A stretch of 64,000 nt of DNA, taken from positions 1 through 64,000 of the forward strand of contig CACZFM010000019.1 in the NCBI GenBank assembly GCA_902780495.1, read 5' to 3'. Shown one piece after another: positions 26,943-35,627 of the stretch (positions are counted from its first letter, which is position 1; every line of letters begins with the position of its first letter). Origin of the DNA: an uncultured Bacteroidales bacterium. GTDB lineage: Bacteria > Bacteroidota > Bacteroidia > Bacteroidales > Paludibacteraceae. The notes beneath the pieces are model-generated. The model saw only the letters and a list, made by a program, of their open reading frames with translations. It was not told the origin of the DNA and did not search any database. The position numbers and the translations under genes are program-made.

Positions 26943-27566
26943 ATGAAAGTCCTATTGATAAATGCAAGTCCGCACAAGCAAGGGAACACGTTTATTGCCT
27001 TGAACGAAGTAGCCAATCAGCTGGAAAAGAACGGCATTGCTTCCGAAATCGTACAACTGGGCGTACAACCCGTGCGCAGTTGCATCGTCTGCACCCAGTG
27101 CAAATCAAAGGCTTTAGGGCACTGCGTTTTTGACGATGATATCTGCAACCGCGTGATTGAGAAAATGGCCGATAGTGATGCCCTTATCATCGGTTCTCCC
27201 GTTTATTACGGTCAGCCGAACGGAGCAATTCTCTCGCTGGTGCAACGTATGTTCTTCTCGGCCGGTTATCTCTTCCAGAACAAACCGGCCGCATCGGTTG
27301 CCGTGTGCCGTCGCGGAGGAGCCACTGCCGCTTTTCAGACGATGAACATGCCTTTCCAAATGATGAATATGCCCGTTGTGACATCACAATATTGGAACAT
27401 TGTTTATGGTCGGGAACAAGGTCAAGCCTCTTTAGATAGCGAAGGGCTACAAACCATGCGTACGCTCGCCAACAATATGGCATTTCTTTTAAAGAAAATT
27501 CACAGCGACGGCGAGCCACAATATCCTGCCCGTGAGACGTGGCAACCAATGCATTTCATCCGCTAA
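26943..27566 (+). CDS. Flavodoxin-like NAD(P)H-dependent FMN oxidoreductase
   Basis: Flavodoxin fold: FMN phosphate loop INASPHKQGNT at residues 6-16, then the Cys pair CIVCTQC, then SPVYYGQPNGAI, which holds the flavin ring. This is the pattern of the NADPH-dependent FMN reductase / iron-sulfur flavoprotein group. The electron acceptor is unknown. 207 residues, no signal peptide. It lies downstream of tRNA-Lys and its terminator, and faces the phosphohydrolase gene tail to tail with a 12-nt gap. Confidence 0.85.
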   Translation: MKVLLINASPHKQGNTFIALNEVANQLEKNGIASEIVQLGVQPVRSCIVCTQCKSKALGHCVFDDDICNRVIEKMADSDALIIGSPVYYGQPNGAILSLVQRMFFSAGYLFQNKPAASVAVCRRGGATAAFQTMNMPFQMMNMPVVTSQYWNIVYGREQGQASLDSEGLQTMRTLANNMAFLLKKIHSDGEPQYPARETWQPMHFIR

Positions 27567-27578
27567 ACGGAAGATATT

Positions 27579-28475
27579 CTACCAAACTATCGTTGCTTTG
27601 ACAGGGAAATGGTCAGACCCCTGCGGTTGATCAATACTGAAGGTCCAAGGTGTCAGTGACGAAGAGCAGAGCACATAATCTATTCTAAGTGGCAAATGCA
27701 GATAGTCCATTGTCCGTCCAAGTTGCAGATTGGAACAGTGTAGGAAACAGTCTTTTAGTGTTCCACGGATGGCCAAATATGTGTATGACCAAGGAATGGC
27801 ATTGAAATCGCCCACTACCACAACAGGGAAGGGCGATTGTTTTATTTCCCGCCGAACAGTCTTTGCCTGCTTACGACGCAGTGAGGCAGAGTTTTTCAAC
27901 TTGGATTCCAAGTCTCCGTGACTCAAAGAATAGGTATGAAAGACCGAATCAATATCGCGCTGCTCAAGACGTGTACTCTCCAAATGATTTGAAATAAGGC
28001 GCACCGTATCCCCTTTCACAACCACATCTGCCACCAATGACGAATTAGACCGAGACTGATACTCCACTCTCCGTCGGTTCAACAAGGGATAGCGGGAAAA
28101 GATGGCATGTCCGAAATTACGGCGACGGTTTCTAACCGTGAAATCCACATAATGGTAGGGATAACGACTGAAAACGTGCATCAGTTCCGATTCTGTCAGA
28201 TACGCCTCGTCATTGTACACTTCCACTTCCTGCAAGCAGACAATATCCGCATCCGCCGTCTTCAAATACTGAATGACAGCATTCTTCTCCGGCTTGCAGA
28301 AACCTCCCATCCGATACGTATTATAGGTGAGTACCGTAAGCCTTTGACGGATAGGTTGCGAGCCTTTTTCAATCGAAGACTTCGGATACAAGCAACGATG
28401 GGAAAAGACAAGCAGTGCAGCCATCAACAGCAACGCACAGAACAAGAATCCTATTACACGAAGCACTTTCTTCAT
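27579..28475 (-). CDS. Membrane-anchored endonuclease/exonuclease/phosphatase-family protein
   Basis: One N-terminal membrane segment (residues about 8-25), then an EEP domain. The domain's motifs are visible in order: LTYNTYRM (metal-site Asn), CLQEVE (Glu), ISNHLES, VVGDFNAIPW (Asp and Asn), RIDYVL and GSDHFPV (Asp-His). The catalytic part would lie outside the inner membrane. Members hydrolyse phosphodiester bonds in nucleic acids, phospholipids or sphingomyelin; the substrate cannot be told. The start overlaps the porX stop by 4 nt, so it is translationally coupled to porX. Confidence 0.85.
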   Translation of the reverse strand: MKKVLRVIGFLFCALLLMAALLVFSHRCLYPKSSIEKGSQPIRQRLTVLTYNTYRMGGFCKPEKNAVIQYLKTADADIVCLQEVEVYNDEAYLTESELMHVFSRYPYHYVDFTVRNRRRNFGHAIFSRYPLLNRRRVEYQSRSNSSLVADVVVKGDTVRLISNHLESTRLEQRDIDSVFHTYSLSHGDLESKLKNSASLRRKQAKTVRREIKQSPFPVVVVGDFNAIPWSYTYLAIRGTLKDCFLHCSNLQLGRTMDYLHLPLRIDYVLCSSSLTPWTFSIDQPQGSDHFPVKATIVW

Positions 28476-30025
28476 TTCGGACTCATCGTCACCAAAGGAA
28501 TCAACATCTCTTCCATAGATATGCCACCATGTTGGAAGGTGTTGTTATAGAACTGCGCATAATAATTGAAGTTGTTCGGATAGGCAAAGAAATCTTCCCC
28601 TGTGCAGAATACATAACTACTACTTACGTTCGGGCACGGCAGTCCCACCAATTTCGGGCGCGTCAGTTCAAAGCAGTTTTTCTCTTTGCACGCCAACGAC
28701 TTTCCTACCTTGTAACGAAGATTGGTGTTCGTATTCTTGTCGCCGATAATGAGGACAGGATTATCCACGCGGATCGTTCCATGATCGGTGGTAAGAATCA
28801 CCTTATAGCCTAAGTCTGCGATAGTGCGGAAGAAATTATAGGTAGGCGAATGGCGGAACCAAGACAATGTCAAGCTTCGGTAAGCACTTTCGTTGTTGCA
28901 CAGTTCGCGCATCATCTTGCTGTCGGTTCGCGAATGCGAAAGCATGTCTATGAAGTTAATAACCACCACGTTCAGGGGAGTACGGAGTTGCTTAAGCTGT
29001 CCCGTAATCTTCTCACAGAAATCCGATTCGTTAATCTTATAGTAAGAGAAATCATAGCGTTTGGCATAGCGTCCGAGCAATGTCTTGATAAGGTCTTTTT
29101 CATTCAGGTTCTTGCCTTCTTCCTCTTCTTCATCTACCCATAAATCCGGCCACATCTGTTGTATCTGCAAAGGCATAAGTCCGGAGAAAATAGCGTTTCG
29201 GGCATACTGTGTGGCAGTAGGCAGGATGGAGGAGTAAATCTGTTCATCCTCAATGGCAAATATCTCCGCCAACAAGGATTCGATGATTTTCCACTGATCG
29301 TACCGGAAATTGTCAATCACCACAAAGAAGAGCTTTTCTCCCCTATCCAAAGCGGGAAAGACCACCTTCTTAAAGAGGTCGGGTGACATCATCGGACGGT
29401 CACCGGAAACGAACCATTGCTCATAATTCTTGCTAATGAACTTTGCCCAAACGGCATTGGCTTCCTTCCGTTGCTGATTGAGCATTTCACGCATAGGAGA
29501 CTCCACATTCTGCAGTTCCAGATCCCACTTTACCAATGTCCGATGGATGGCCGCAAACTCTTCTACCGTGGCTGCCGTCTGAATCATATAACTGATGTCC
29601 GAGAATTCTTCCCGATAACTCTTGTTGGTGGCTTGGGAAATAATCTCACGACTATGGATATGCTTTTTTAGGCACATCAGTATCTGATTGGGATGCACAG
29701 GCTTGATAAGGTAATCGGCAATATGCTGTCCGATGGCCTGTTCCATAATGTTTTCTTCCTCGCTCTTGGTGATCATTACCACCGGCAGGGAAGGAACGAG
29801 GCGTTTAATTTCCTGCATGGTCTCTATTCCGCTGAGACCCGGCATCTGCTCATCCAAAAAGACGATGTCGAAATGCTTTTCTTCCACAGCATCTATGGCA
29901 TCACGACCACTGCATACGGGCGTTACTTCGTAACCCTTGTCATACAGAAAAATCATATAGGGCTTAAGGAGCGATATTTCATCGTCCGCCCAAAGGATTT
30001 GATAATTATTCTTTGCTTGTTCCAT
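28472..30025 (-). CDS. porX: T9SS response regulator PorX (receiver plus PglZ domain)
   Basis: Residues 1-125 form a response-regulator receiver: acidic pair in WADDE, phospho-accepting Asp in VFLDEQMPG, Thr/Lys in MITKSEEE and the LIKP end. Residues about 210-515 form a PglZ (alkaline-phosphatase superfamily) domain with FVVIDNFRYDQW, MLSHSRTD and LTTDHGT as likely metal-binding segments. This two-part arrangement is that of PorX, which with PorY and SigP controls type IX secretion genes in Porphyromonas and whose PglZ domain cleaves oligonucleotides. The start at 30025 (MEQAKNNYQILWADDE) is preferred over 30043. It overlaps the rluD end by 20 nt and sits in a PASTA-rluD-porX-EEP operon. Confidence 0.93.
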   Translation of the reverse strand: MEQAKNNYQILWADDEISLLKPYMIFLYDKGYEVTPVCSGRDAIDAVEEKHFDIVFLDEQMPGLSGIETMQEIKRLVPSLPVVMITKSEEENIMEQAIGQHIADYLIKPVHPNQILMCLKKHIHSREIISQATNKSYREEFSDISYMIQTAATVEEFAAIHRTLVKWDLELQNVESPMREMLNQQRKEANAVWAKFISKNYEQWFVSGDRPMMSPDLFKKVVFPALDRGEKLFFVVIDNFRYDQWKIIESLLAEIFAIEDEQIYSSILPTATQYARNAIFSGLMPLQIQQMWPDLWVDEEEEEGKNLNEKDLIKTLLGRYAKRYDFSYYKINESDFCEKITGQLKQLRTPLNVVVINFIDMLSHSRTDSKMMRELCNNESAYRSLTLSWFRHSPTYNFFRTIADLGYKVILTTDHGTIRVDNPVLIIGDKNTNTNLRYKVGKSLACKEKNCFELTRPKLVGLPCPNVSSSYVFCTGEDFFAYPNNFNYYAQFYNNTFQHGGISMEEMLIPLVTMSPK

Positions 30026-31070
30026 AATTTCTCCATTTATCAATCAATTGTTGCATATCGGTTGCCCAATCGCTGTCGAAAAACATTTCTTTTCCTGTCT
30101 TCGGGTGTACAAATCCGAGCGTTTTTGCATGTAACACCTGTCTCGGACAGAGAGCGAAGCAGTTTTGTATGAACTGTCTGTATTTCTGCGTCGGCAGTCC
30201 TTTGAGAATCTCCATTCCGCCATACTTCTCGTCCGCGAAGAGGGGATGCCCGATATGCTTCATGTGTACGCGTATCTGATGGGTTCGTCCCGTTTCGAGA
30301 CGGCATTCCACAAGTGTGACATAGGGAAAGCGTTCCAAGACCCGCCAATGGGTGACGGCAGGTTTGGCAAGGGGATTATCCTCCAAGTCATAGACCTTAT
30401 ATATGGTTCTATCCCTCGTATCGCGCGCAAGCGCCCCCTCCACGGTTCCTTCGTCTTCACGAAACGTACCCCAAACAAGGGCATTATAGGTTCGTTGCGT
30501 AGAATGTTCAAAGAACTGCAATGCCAGATTGGTTTTTGCTTCAGGCGTTTTCGCAACCAGCAGCAGCCCCGATGTATCCTTGTCAATGCGATGCACCAAT
30601 CCGATGGAAGGGTCATTCATATCCAATGTTCTGCCCGAACGCGCCGCCTGACTATTGAAATAGAAAGCCAAGGCATTCAACAGGGTATGCTCATAATTGC
30701 CATGCCCCGGATGCACCACCAAGCCTGCAGGTTTGTTAATTACGAGGACTTCATCATCTTCATACACCACGGTAAGCGGAATGTCTTCAGGCTGAATGGT
30801 AAAGTCATGCGGTTCATGGTCCAAAAGCACCTGAATGGTATCCAACGGTTTGACCTTATAGTTGCTATTGACCGCCTTTCCGTTGACCCATACATTGCCA
30901 GCATCCGCCGCCGTCTGAATACGGTTGCGCGAAGTACCTGCCATGTGTTCCGTAAGATACTTGTCCACACGAAGCGGCGTCTGGCCTTTGTCCACCTGAC
31001 ACCTCCATCGTTCGAACAGTTCTTCTTCCTGCAGGTCCGCTTGATTTTCTATGTCATTAGAAGAAGTCAT
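30006..31070 (-). CDS. rluD: Ribosomal large subunit pseudouridine synthase, RluD type
   Basis: Converts uridines in 23S rRNA to pseudouridine. An S4 RNA-binding domain (residues about 32-95, with RVDKYLTEHMAGTSRNRIQ) is followed by the catalytic domain with the active-site Asp in HRIDKDTSGLLLVAK and the ETGRTHQIRVHMKHIGHPL motif. Length of 354 residues fits the RluA/RluD family. RluD is the best guess among paralogues. It overlaps the PASTA gene by 14 nt and porX by 20 nt. Confidence 0.9.
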   Translation of the reverse strand: MTSSNDIENQADLQEEELFERWRCQVDKGQTPLRVDKYLTEHMAGTSRNRIQTAADAGNVWVNGKAVNSNYKVKPLDTIQVLLDHEPHDFTIQPEDIPLTVVYEDDEVLVINKPAGLVVHPGHGNYEHTLLNALAFYFNSQAARSGRTLDMNDPSIGLVHRIDKDTSGLLLVAKTPEAKTNLALQFFEHSTQRTYNALVWGTFREDEGTVEGALARDTRDRTIYKVYDLEDNPLAKPAVTHWRVLERFPYVTLVECRLETGRTHQIRVHMKHIGHPLFADEKYGGMEILKGLPTQKYRQFIQNCFALCPRQVLHAKTLGFVHPKTGKEMFFDSDWATDMQQLIDKWRNYGTSKE

Positions 31071-31887
31071 TATCCTCCTCGTGGCTATTGCCCATAATTG
31101 CTTTCTCGACGTTGCGAGACAACTTGATATTCACCATACTTCCCTCACGGAGCATTCCTCCTCCGGCAGGCGTCTGCTCATAGACCACAAACTTTGCCGC
31201 GGTCTCATCGGTAAGTTCTTCGTCATATTCATACGCCCCCAGGGTAAGATGCGATGCCAACAAGAGACTGCGACAGTCCATGAGCGAAAGCCCCAAGAGA
31301 TTGGGCACCTGCACATTTTCCTGTCCCAACCCTTTTCCTACGACAAGTACAAGTGCCGTTCCTTCCGAGAGACGCGTACCTGCCACAACGGGTTCTCCAT
31401 TGCGTTCGACGCTCAACACGAGGTCACGATATTGGGAAGGTTCGTATCTCACACTATCCAACCTCAGCCCAAGTCGCTGGATGGTGGATGCAGCCTGCCT
31501 GTAGGAGACATCCGACAATTCCGGCAAGACGACCTGTCTGCGCTGTTTGGCATTGAGCACGACATAAACAGGTCTCCCCTGCTTCACCATACTCTCGGCC
31601 GGAGGAACCTGGTCCACCACCATCCCCAGGGGGACACACGATGAATAGGTGGAGTCTATCACCTGCAGAGTAAGGGAAGAAGACTGCAGCAAGACCCTTG
31701 CCTCTTCGGGACTCAAGCCCGTAATCTGCGGCACTTCTACTTCCACACCGTGCTCCGTATAATGGCGAAGCCAGCGCAGTACGCAGAATAACAGCACTAT
31801 AACTACGCACAAAGCAATCAGTGCATTGATGACAACAAAGCCCATATTGGTTTTCCAAAAACCTATTTTTTTCGTGTCTCTGCTCAT
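31057..31887 (-). CDS. Membrane-anchored triple-PASTA-domain protein
   Basis: A basic N-terminus, one membrane segment (residues about 15-40), then three PASTA domains starting at VPQITGLSPEEA, LPELSDVSYRQA and VPNLLGLSLMDC. The domains would lie in the periplasm. In Gram-positives PASTA domains bind peptidoglycan pieces on Ser/Thr kinases and penicillin-binding proteins; here there is no kinase or transpeptidase domain, so it is a stand-alone sensor or binding protein. First gene of the operon with rluD and porX. Confidence 0.85.
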   Translation of the reverse strand: MSRDTKKIGFWKTNMGFVVINALIALCVVIVLLFCVLRWLRHYTEHGVEVEVPQITGLSPEEARVLLQSSSLTLQVIDSTYSSCVPLGMVVDQVPPAESMVKQGRPVYVVLNAKQRRQVVLPELSDVSYRQAASTIQRLGLRLDSVRYEPSQYRDLVLSVERNGEPVVAGTRLSEGTALVLVVGKGLGQENVQVPNLLGLSLMDCRSLLLASHLTLGAYEYDEELTDETAAKFVVYEQTPAGGGMLREGSMVNIKLSRNVEKAIMGNSHEEDNDFF

Positions 31888-31989
31888 ATCATACCTAAAT
31901 TTGCTGCAAAGATAGTACGTTTTTTTGAATTATGCAAGTATTTTAGGGAAAAAATAGCATTTTCTCCCGATGGAGTTCTTTTTCGTTTT

Positions 31990-32037
31990 CGTGTCGTTTT
32001 CGTGTCGTTTACGTCTCGTTATCGTGTCGTTATCGTG
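31990..32037. repeat. 11-bp tandem repeat array 1
   Basis: Four units of CGTGTCGTTWT-type sequence (31990-32000, 32001-32011, 32012-32022, 32023-32033) plus a partial fifth. It lies between the PASTA gene start and the lipoprotein promoter. Related arrays are at 51639-51688 and 62829-62861. Confidence 0.75.
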
Positions 32038-32114
32038 TTTAGCCTGAAAATTGTCTGAGTGTTGCAAGAAAAAAGAACTAAAAATGACTAATAATGCAAA
32101 AAAAATACAAAAAA

Positions 32115-32146
32115 ATTTGGTCGTTCCAACAAAATGTAGTAATTTT
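32115..32146 (+). promoter_or_regulatory. Promoter of small lipoprotein gene
   Basis: TTTG 32115-32118, 20 nt, TAATTTTG 32139-32146. Confidence 0.72.
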
Positions 32147-32212
32147 GCGGCGTTTTTCGATGACAAGATCGGAAACAACAAGAATAATTAACTCATAAAA
32201 CTAGTTTTTATC

Positions 32213-32407
32213 ATGAAGAAAGTACTGTTTGTAGCAGCTATCGCTCTTTGCGCAATGAGCTGCGGTAACAAGGCTTGCGAGAACACTGAAGCTCAGGCTG
32301 AAGAAGTTGCAGTTGAAGCAGTTGTTGAAGAAGAAGCTGCTCCCGTAGAGGAAGAAGCTGTTGCTGCTGAAGGCGAAGCCGTTGTTGAAGAAGTTGTTGC
32401 TGAGTAA
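32213..32407 (+). CDS. Small acidic lipoprotein (64 residues)
   Basis: A lipoprotein signal peptide with the lipobox CAMSC (lipidated Cys at residue 18) is followed by a short tail made almost wholly of Glu, Ala and Val in runs such as EEEAAPVEEEAV. The mature protein would be about 46 residues, highly negative and membrane-anchored. It has its own strong promoter and terminator, as expected of an abundant structural lipoprotein. The function is unknown. Confidence 0.85.
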   Translation: MKKVLFVAAIALCAMSCGNKACENTEAQAEEVAVEAVVEEEAAPVEEEAVAAEGEAVVEEVVAE

Positions 32408-32442
32408 ATCCAGGCACACTTACTTGTATACAACACAAGTCG

Positions 32443-32468
32443 GGACTGCTTCGTTGCAGTCCTTTTTT
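32443..32468 (+). terminator. Terminator after small lipoprotein
   Basis: GGACTGC and GCAGTCC form a 7-bp stem with a TTCGTT loop, followed by six T. Confidence 0.85.
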
Positions 32469-32494
32469 ATGCCATCGAACCGAATCATCCCTAT

Positions 32495-33727
32495 ATGGAA
32501 CCCATACTGATAGAACAATACAATTACCCGCTTCCAGACGAGCGCATTGCGAAATATCCGTTGCCCGAACGCGACCAAAGCAAGCTGCTGGTGTACCGCG
32601 ACAAGCAAATAGAAGAGAGCCGTTTCTGCCATATCGGCACCTATCTTCCCAAAGGTTCTCTCCTTATATATAATAATACGCGCGTAATACAGGCACGGCT
32701 CGTCTTTCACAAACGCCATGCGACGGAAGACGGCTGCGGTATGCAGGAAGGCGCCCGGATTGAAGTGTTCTGTCTGGAACCTCTGGTTCCGCACGACTAT
32801 CAGTTAAACCTCAGTTCCCAGAACGGCTGCACCTGGAAATGCATGATAGGCAACCTGAAGAAATGGAAACAAGGTCTTCTGAGCCTCCAGGTTGGCACGA
32901 CAACTTTGTATGCCGAACGCATAGCCAGCAACGGCAACACCCATCAGGTGCGATTCACATGGAACGACACAACCCTTTCGTTCGCTGACATACTGGATGC
33001 AATGGGCGAACTGCCTATCCCGCCCTACCTCAACCGCAAAAGCGAGGAAAGTGACAAGACGACCTATCAGACCGTCTATTCACGCATCAAAGGGAGTGTG
33101 GCGGCACCGACAGCCGGTCTGCATTTCACCCAGCCTGTGCTGGACGGGCTTCGCGCCAACGGCATCCAAACCGCCGAAGTGACGCTGCATGTAGGCGCAG
33201 GCACTTTCTCTCCGGTCAAAGTGGCGGATGCCAACGAACATACCATGCACACGGAGATTATCGCCGTGCCCAAAGCCACCATCGAACAAATCCGCGACAA
33301 CATCGGTCATATTGTGGCCGTCGGCACCACCAGTATGCGCACACTGGAATCGCTGTACTTCATCGGCTGTCAGTTGCGCCAATCCGCACCGACAGAGCCA
33401 TGCGATACCATCCATGTCGGTCAATTCGAACCGTACGAACAGACCTACTCACTTACCCCACAGGATGCGATGCAGGCGCTGTTGGATTATCTCACCTCCA
33501 CCGGTCAGGACACACTTCATGCTGAAACACAGATTATGATACGCCCCGGCTATACATTCCGCATTGTGGACCAACTGATTACCAATTTCCATCAGCCCAA
33601 ATCGACCCTGCTGCTGTTGGTCAGCGCATTCGTTCAAGGCGATTGGCAGCGCATTTACGATTATGCCCTGGCTCATGATTTCCGTTTCCTGAGCTACGGC
33701 GACAGTTCATTACTATTCAAAGCCTAA
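32495..33727 (+). CDS. queA: S-adenosylmethionine:tRNA ribosyltransferase-isomerase
   Basis: Penultimate step of queuosine synthesis: moves ribose from S-adenosylmethionine onto preQ1 in tRNA to give epoxyqueuosine. Signatures: YPLPERDQSKLLV near the N-terminus, LIYNNTRVIQARL, GELPIPPYLNR, TVYSRIKGSVAAPTAGLHFT, EVTLHVGAGTF, the HTMHTE segment and QLITNFHQPKSTLLLLV. Full length (410 residues). It is followed after 4 nt by a TatD hydrolase. Confidence 0.95.
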   Translation: MEPILIEQYNYPLPDERIAKYPLPERDQSKLLVYRDKQIEESRFCHIGTYLPKGSLLIYNNTRVIQARLVFHKRHATEDGCGMQEGARIEVFCLEPLVPHDYQLNLSSQNGCTWKCMIGNLKKWKQGLLSLQVGTTTLYAERIASNGNTHQVRFTWNDTTLSFADILDAMGELPIPPYLNRKSEESDKTTYQTVYSRIKGSVAAPTAGLHFTQPVLDGLRANGIQTAEVTLHVGAGTFSPVKVADANEHTMHTEIIAVPKATIEQIRDNIGHIVAVGTTSMRTLESLYFIGCQLRQSAPTEPCDTIHVGQFEPYEQTYSLTPQDAMQALLDYLTSTGQDTLHAETQIMIRPGYTFRIVDQLITNFHQPKSTLLLLVSAFVQGDWQRIYDYALAHDFRFLSYGDSSLLFKA

Positions 33728-33731
33728 CAAG

Positions 33732-34508
33732 ATGATAGATACCCATTGCCATATTGACGACCCGCAATATCAAGACAATCTGGATGCTTTTCTGCGCGAA
33801 CAGCAGGCAGAAGGCGTGGAGAGTATTCTCGTGCCCGGTGTGAACATCGATTCGATAGAACCCGTGTGGGATATTTGCAGCCGTTATCCCGATTACCTCT
33901 ATCCCGCCATCGGTCTGCACCCCGAAGATGTAAAAGAAGATTGGGAAGCCCAACTCGCGTTGATGGAACAAGCGTTGGCCCACCGAACCTATATCGCCAT
34001 CGGAGAAATCGGGCTGGACTACCATTTTGACACGACCTACAAAGTGCAGCAACAGGAAGCGTTCCGCCGCCAGTTGGGTTGGGCACAGAACAAGAATCTG
34101 CCCGTGATGATTCACGCCCGCGATGCCACTGAAGACTGCCTGCGCATCATCCGCGAAGCCAATGCCGCCCGTCCTAACGAGCCGTTGCGAGGAGTTATGC
34201 ACTGCTTTTCAGGCAGCCATGAGACAGCACAACAAATCATCGAGATGGGTCTCTATCTGGGCATCGGAGGTGTCATCACGTTCAAAAACTGCAAACTGGC
34301 AGCCAATCTGCAAGACATACCTTTGTCCCGATTGGTGCTTGAGACCGATGCGCCCTATATGGCTCCCGTTCCCTACCGCGGCAAACGCAACGAAAGCCGT
34401 TGGATGATTGAAGTGGTACGCAAACTTCGTGAGGTCTATCCCATGACTGCCGAAGACATTATTCGCGCCACAACACAGAATGCAAAGGCTTTATTTGGGC
34501 TGAAATGA
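33732..34508 (+). CDS. TatD-family metal-dependent deoxyribonuclease
   Basis: TIM-barrel hydrolase of the amidohydrolase superfamily. Metal ligands stand where expected: MIDTHCHIDD (two His), IGEIGLDYHF (Glu), VMIHARDA (His), MHCFSGS (His) and LETDAPYMAP (Asp). Family members act as 3'-5' exonucleases on DNA or RNA and in tRNA quality control. It is probably cotranscribed with queA. Confidence 0.92.
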   Translation: MIDTHCHIDDPQYQDNLDAFLREQQAEGVESILVPGVNIDSIEPVWDICSRYPDYLYPAIGLHPEDVKEDWEAQLALMEQALAHRTYIAIGEIGLDYHFDTTYKVQQQEAFRRQLGWAQNKNLPVMIHARDATEDCLRIIREANAARPNEPLRGVMHCFSGSHETAQQIIEMGLYLGIGGVITFKNCKLAANLQDIPLSRLVLETDAPYMAPVPYRGKRNESRWMIEVVRKLREVYPMTAEDIIRATTQNAKALFGLK

Positions 34509-34559
34509 CCCATTTTTTGAAAAAAAACGCACAAAAAAGAAAAAAAAAGTACGAAAGCT

Positions 34560-34590
34560 TTTGTACTATGAAATATTTTTAGTACTTTTG
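34560..34590 (+). promoter_or_regulatory. Promoter of tRNA-Ser and probably exbB operon
   Basis: TTTG 34560-34563, 19 nt, TACTTTTG 34583-34590. No second promoter is visible between the tRNA and exbB. Confidence 0.7.
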
Positions 34591-34615
34591 CAGTCGCTTT
34601 TTGGTAAAAAGCCAA

Positions 34616-34703
34616 GGAAAGATGCTCGAGTGGTTTAAGAGGCACGCCTGGAAAGCGTGTAAACGCCAAAAGTGTTTCCGGGGTTCGAATCCCCGTCTTT
34701 CCG
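34616..34703 (+). tRNA. tRNA-Ser (anticodon GGA)
   Basis: Acceptor GGAAAGA with TCTTTCC, anticodon stem CACGC/GCGTG with loop CTGGAAA, a class II long variable arm (AAACGCCAAAAGTGTTT) and T-arm GGTTCGAATCC. Discriminator G. The next bases are CCA (34704-34706), so the 3' CCA appears to be encoded. Confidence 0.93.
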
Positions 34704-34753
34704 CCAAACAAACATAATAAATCAATATCCACAAACTAAATTTTTCAAAAGAA

Positions 34754-35572
34754 ATGAAAAAAGTATTCGCAACCCTTACCGTACTGGCAATGTTGACCTT
34801 TGGCAGCGCAGTAGTAATGGCACAAGACGCAGAAGCAGCAGCTCCTGCCGCAACCGAACAAATCACCGACGAAGCAACAGCAACCGAGGTAGTTGAAACC
34901 GAAGCAGCCGAAGAGACCGAAAGCGGTCTGGTGGCTCTCCACAAAACCCTAAAAACGAAATTCATTGAAGGTGGCGCCGGCTTTATGGCAGCAACCCTCC
35001 TCTGCTTGGTATTTGGTCTAGCACTCTGCATTGAGCGCATTATCTACCTCAGCCTGAGCAAAACAAACACAAAAGCTCTGCTTAACAACGTGGAAGAAGC
35101 CCTGAAGAAAGGCGGTATCCAAGCAGCTCTGGACGTTTGCCGTAACACCCGCGGCCCTGTGGCAAGTATCTTCTATCAGGGTCTCAGCCGTTATGACGAA
35201 GGCGTTGACGTTGTAGAAAAGACCGTTGCTTCCTATGGTGGCGTTCAAATGGGTCTGTTGGAAAAGAACCTCAGCTGGATCAGCCTCTTCATCTCCATCG
35301 CTCCGTCTCTCGGATTCTTGGGAACCATCATCGGTATGATCGAGGCCTTCGATAAGATCCAACAAGTAGGTGACATCTCCGCAACCGTTGTTGCCGGTGG
35401 TATCAAGGTCGCTCTGTTGACCACCCTGCTCGGTTTGATTATCGCTATCGTTCTCCAATTGTTCTACAACTACATCCTCTCGCTCATCGAAGGGCTGGTT
35501 AATGAAATGGAAGACAGCTCCATCAGCCTGCTTGACATCATCGTTCGCTACGCTGAACAGGAGAAAAAATAA
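34754..35572 (+). CDS. exbB: ExbB/TolQ/MotA-family proton-channel protein
   Basis: Motor subunit that couples the proton gradient to TonB-dependent outer-membrane transport or a related process. An N-terminal hydrophobic segment resembling a signal (residues 1-23, ending VMAQ) is followed by an Ala/Glu-rich linker, then membrane segments near residues 75-95, 165-190 and 210-240. The conserved MotA/ExbB core is visible (GLLEKNLSWISLFISIAPSL then GFLGTIIGMIEAF). It is first of four genes exbB, membrane protein, exbD, exbD, a layout seen in this phylum's TonB energising operons. Confidence 0.9.
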   Translation: MKKVFATLTVLAMLTFGSAVVMAQDAEAAAPAATEQITDEATATEVVETEAAEETESGLVALHKTLKTKFIEGGAGFMAATLLCLVFGLALCIERIIYLSLSKTNTKALLNNVEEALKKGGIQAALDVCRNTRGPVASIFYQGLSRYDEGVDVVEKTVASYGGVQMGLLEKNLSWISLFISIAPSLGFLGTIIGMIEAFDKIQQVGDISATVVAGGIKVALLTTLLGLIIAIVLQLFYNYILSLIEGLVNEMEDSSISLLDIIVRYAEQEKK

Positions 35573-35627
35573 GTATTCTTACAATTTGTAGGTCTATTAA
35601 ATAGTAACTTTGTAAATTGGCAAGAAT

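Noticed and set aside
31990..32037. CRISPR array
   Set aside because: The units are 11 bp and directly adjacent, without spacers, and no cas gene is in the window.
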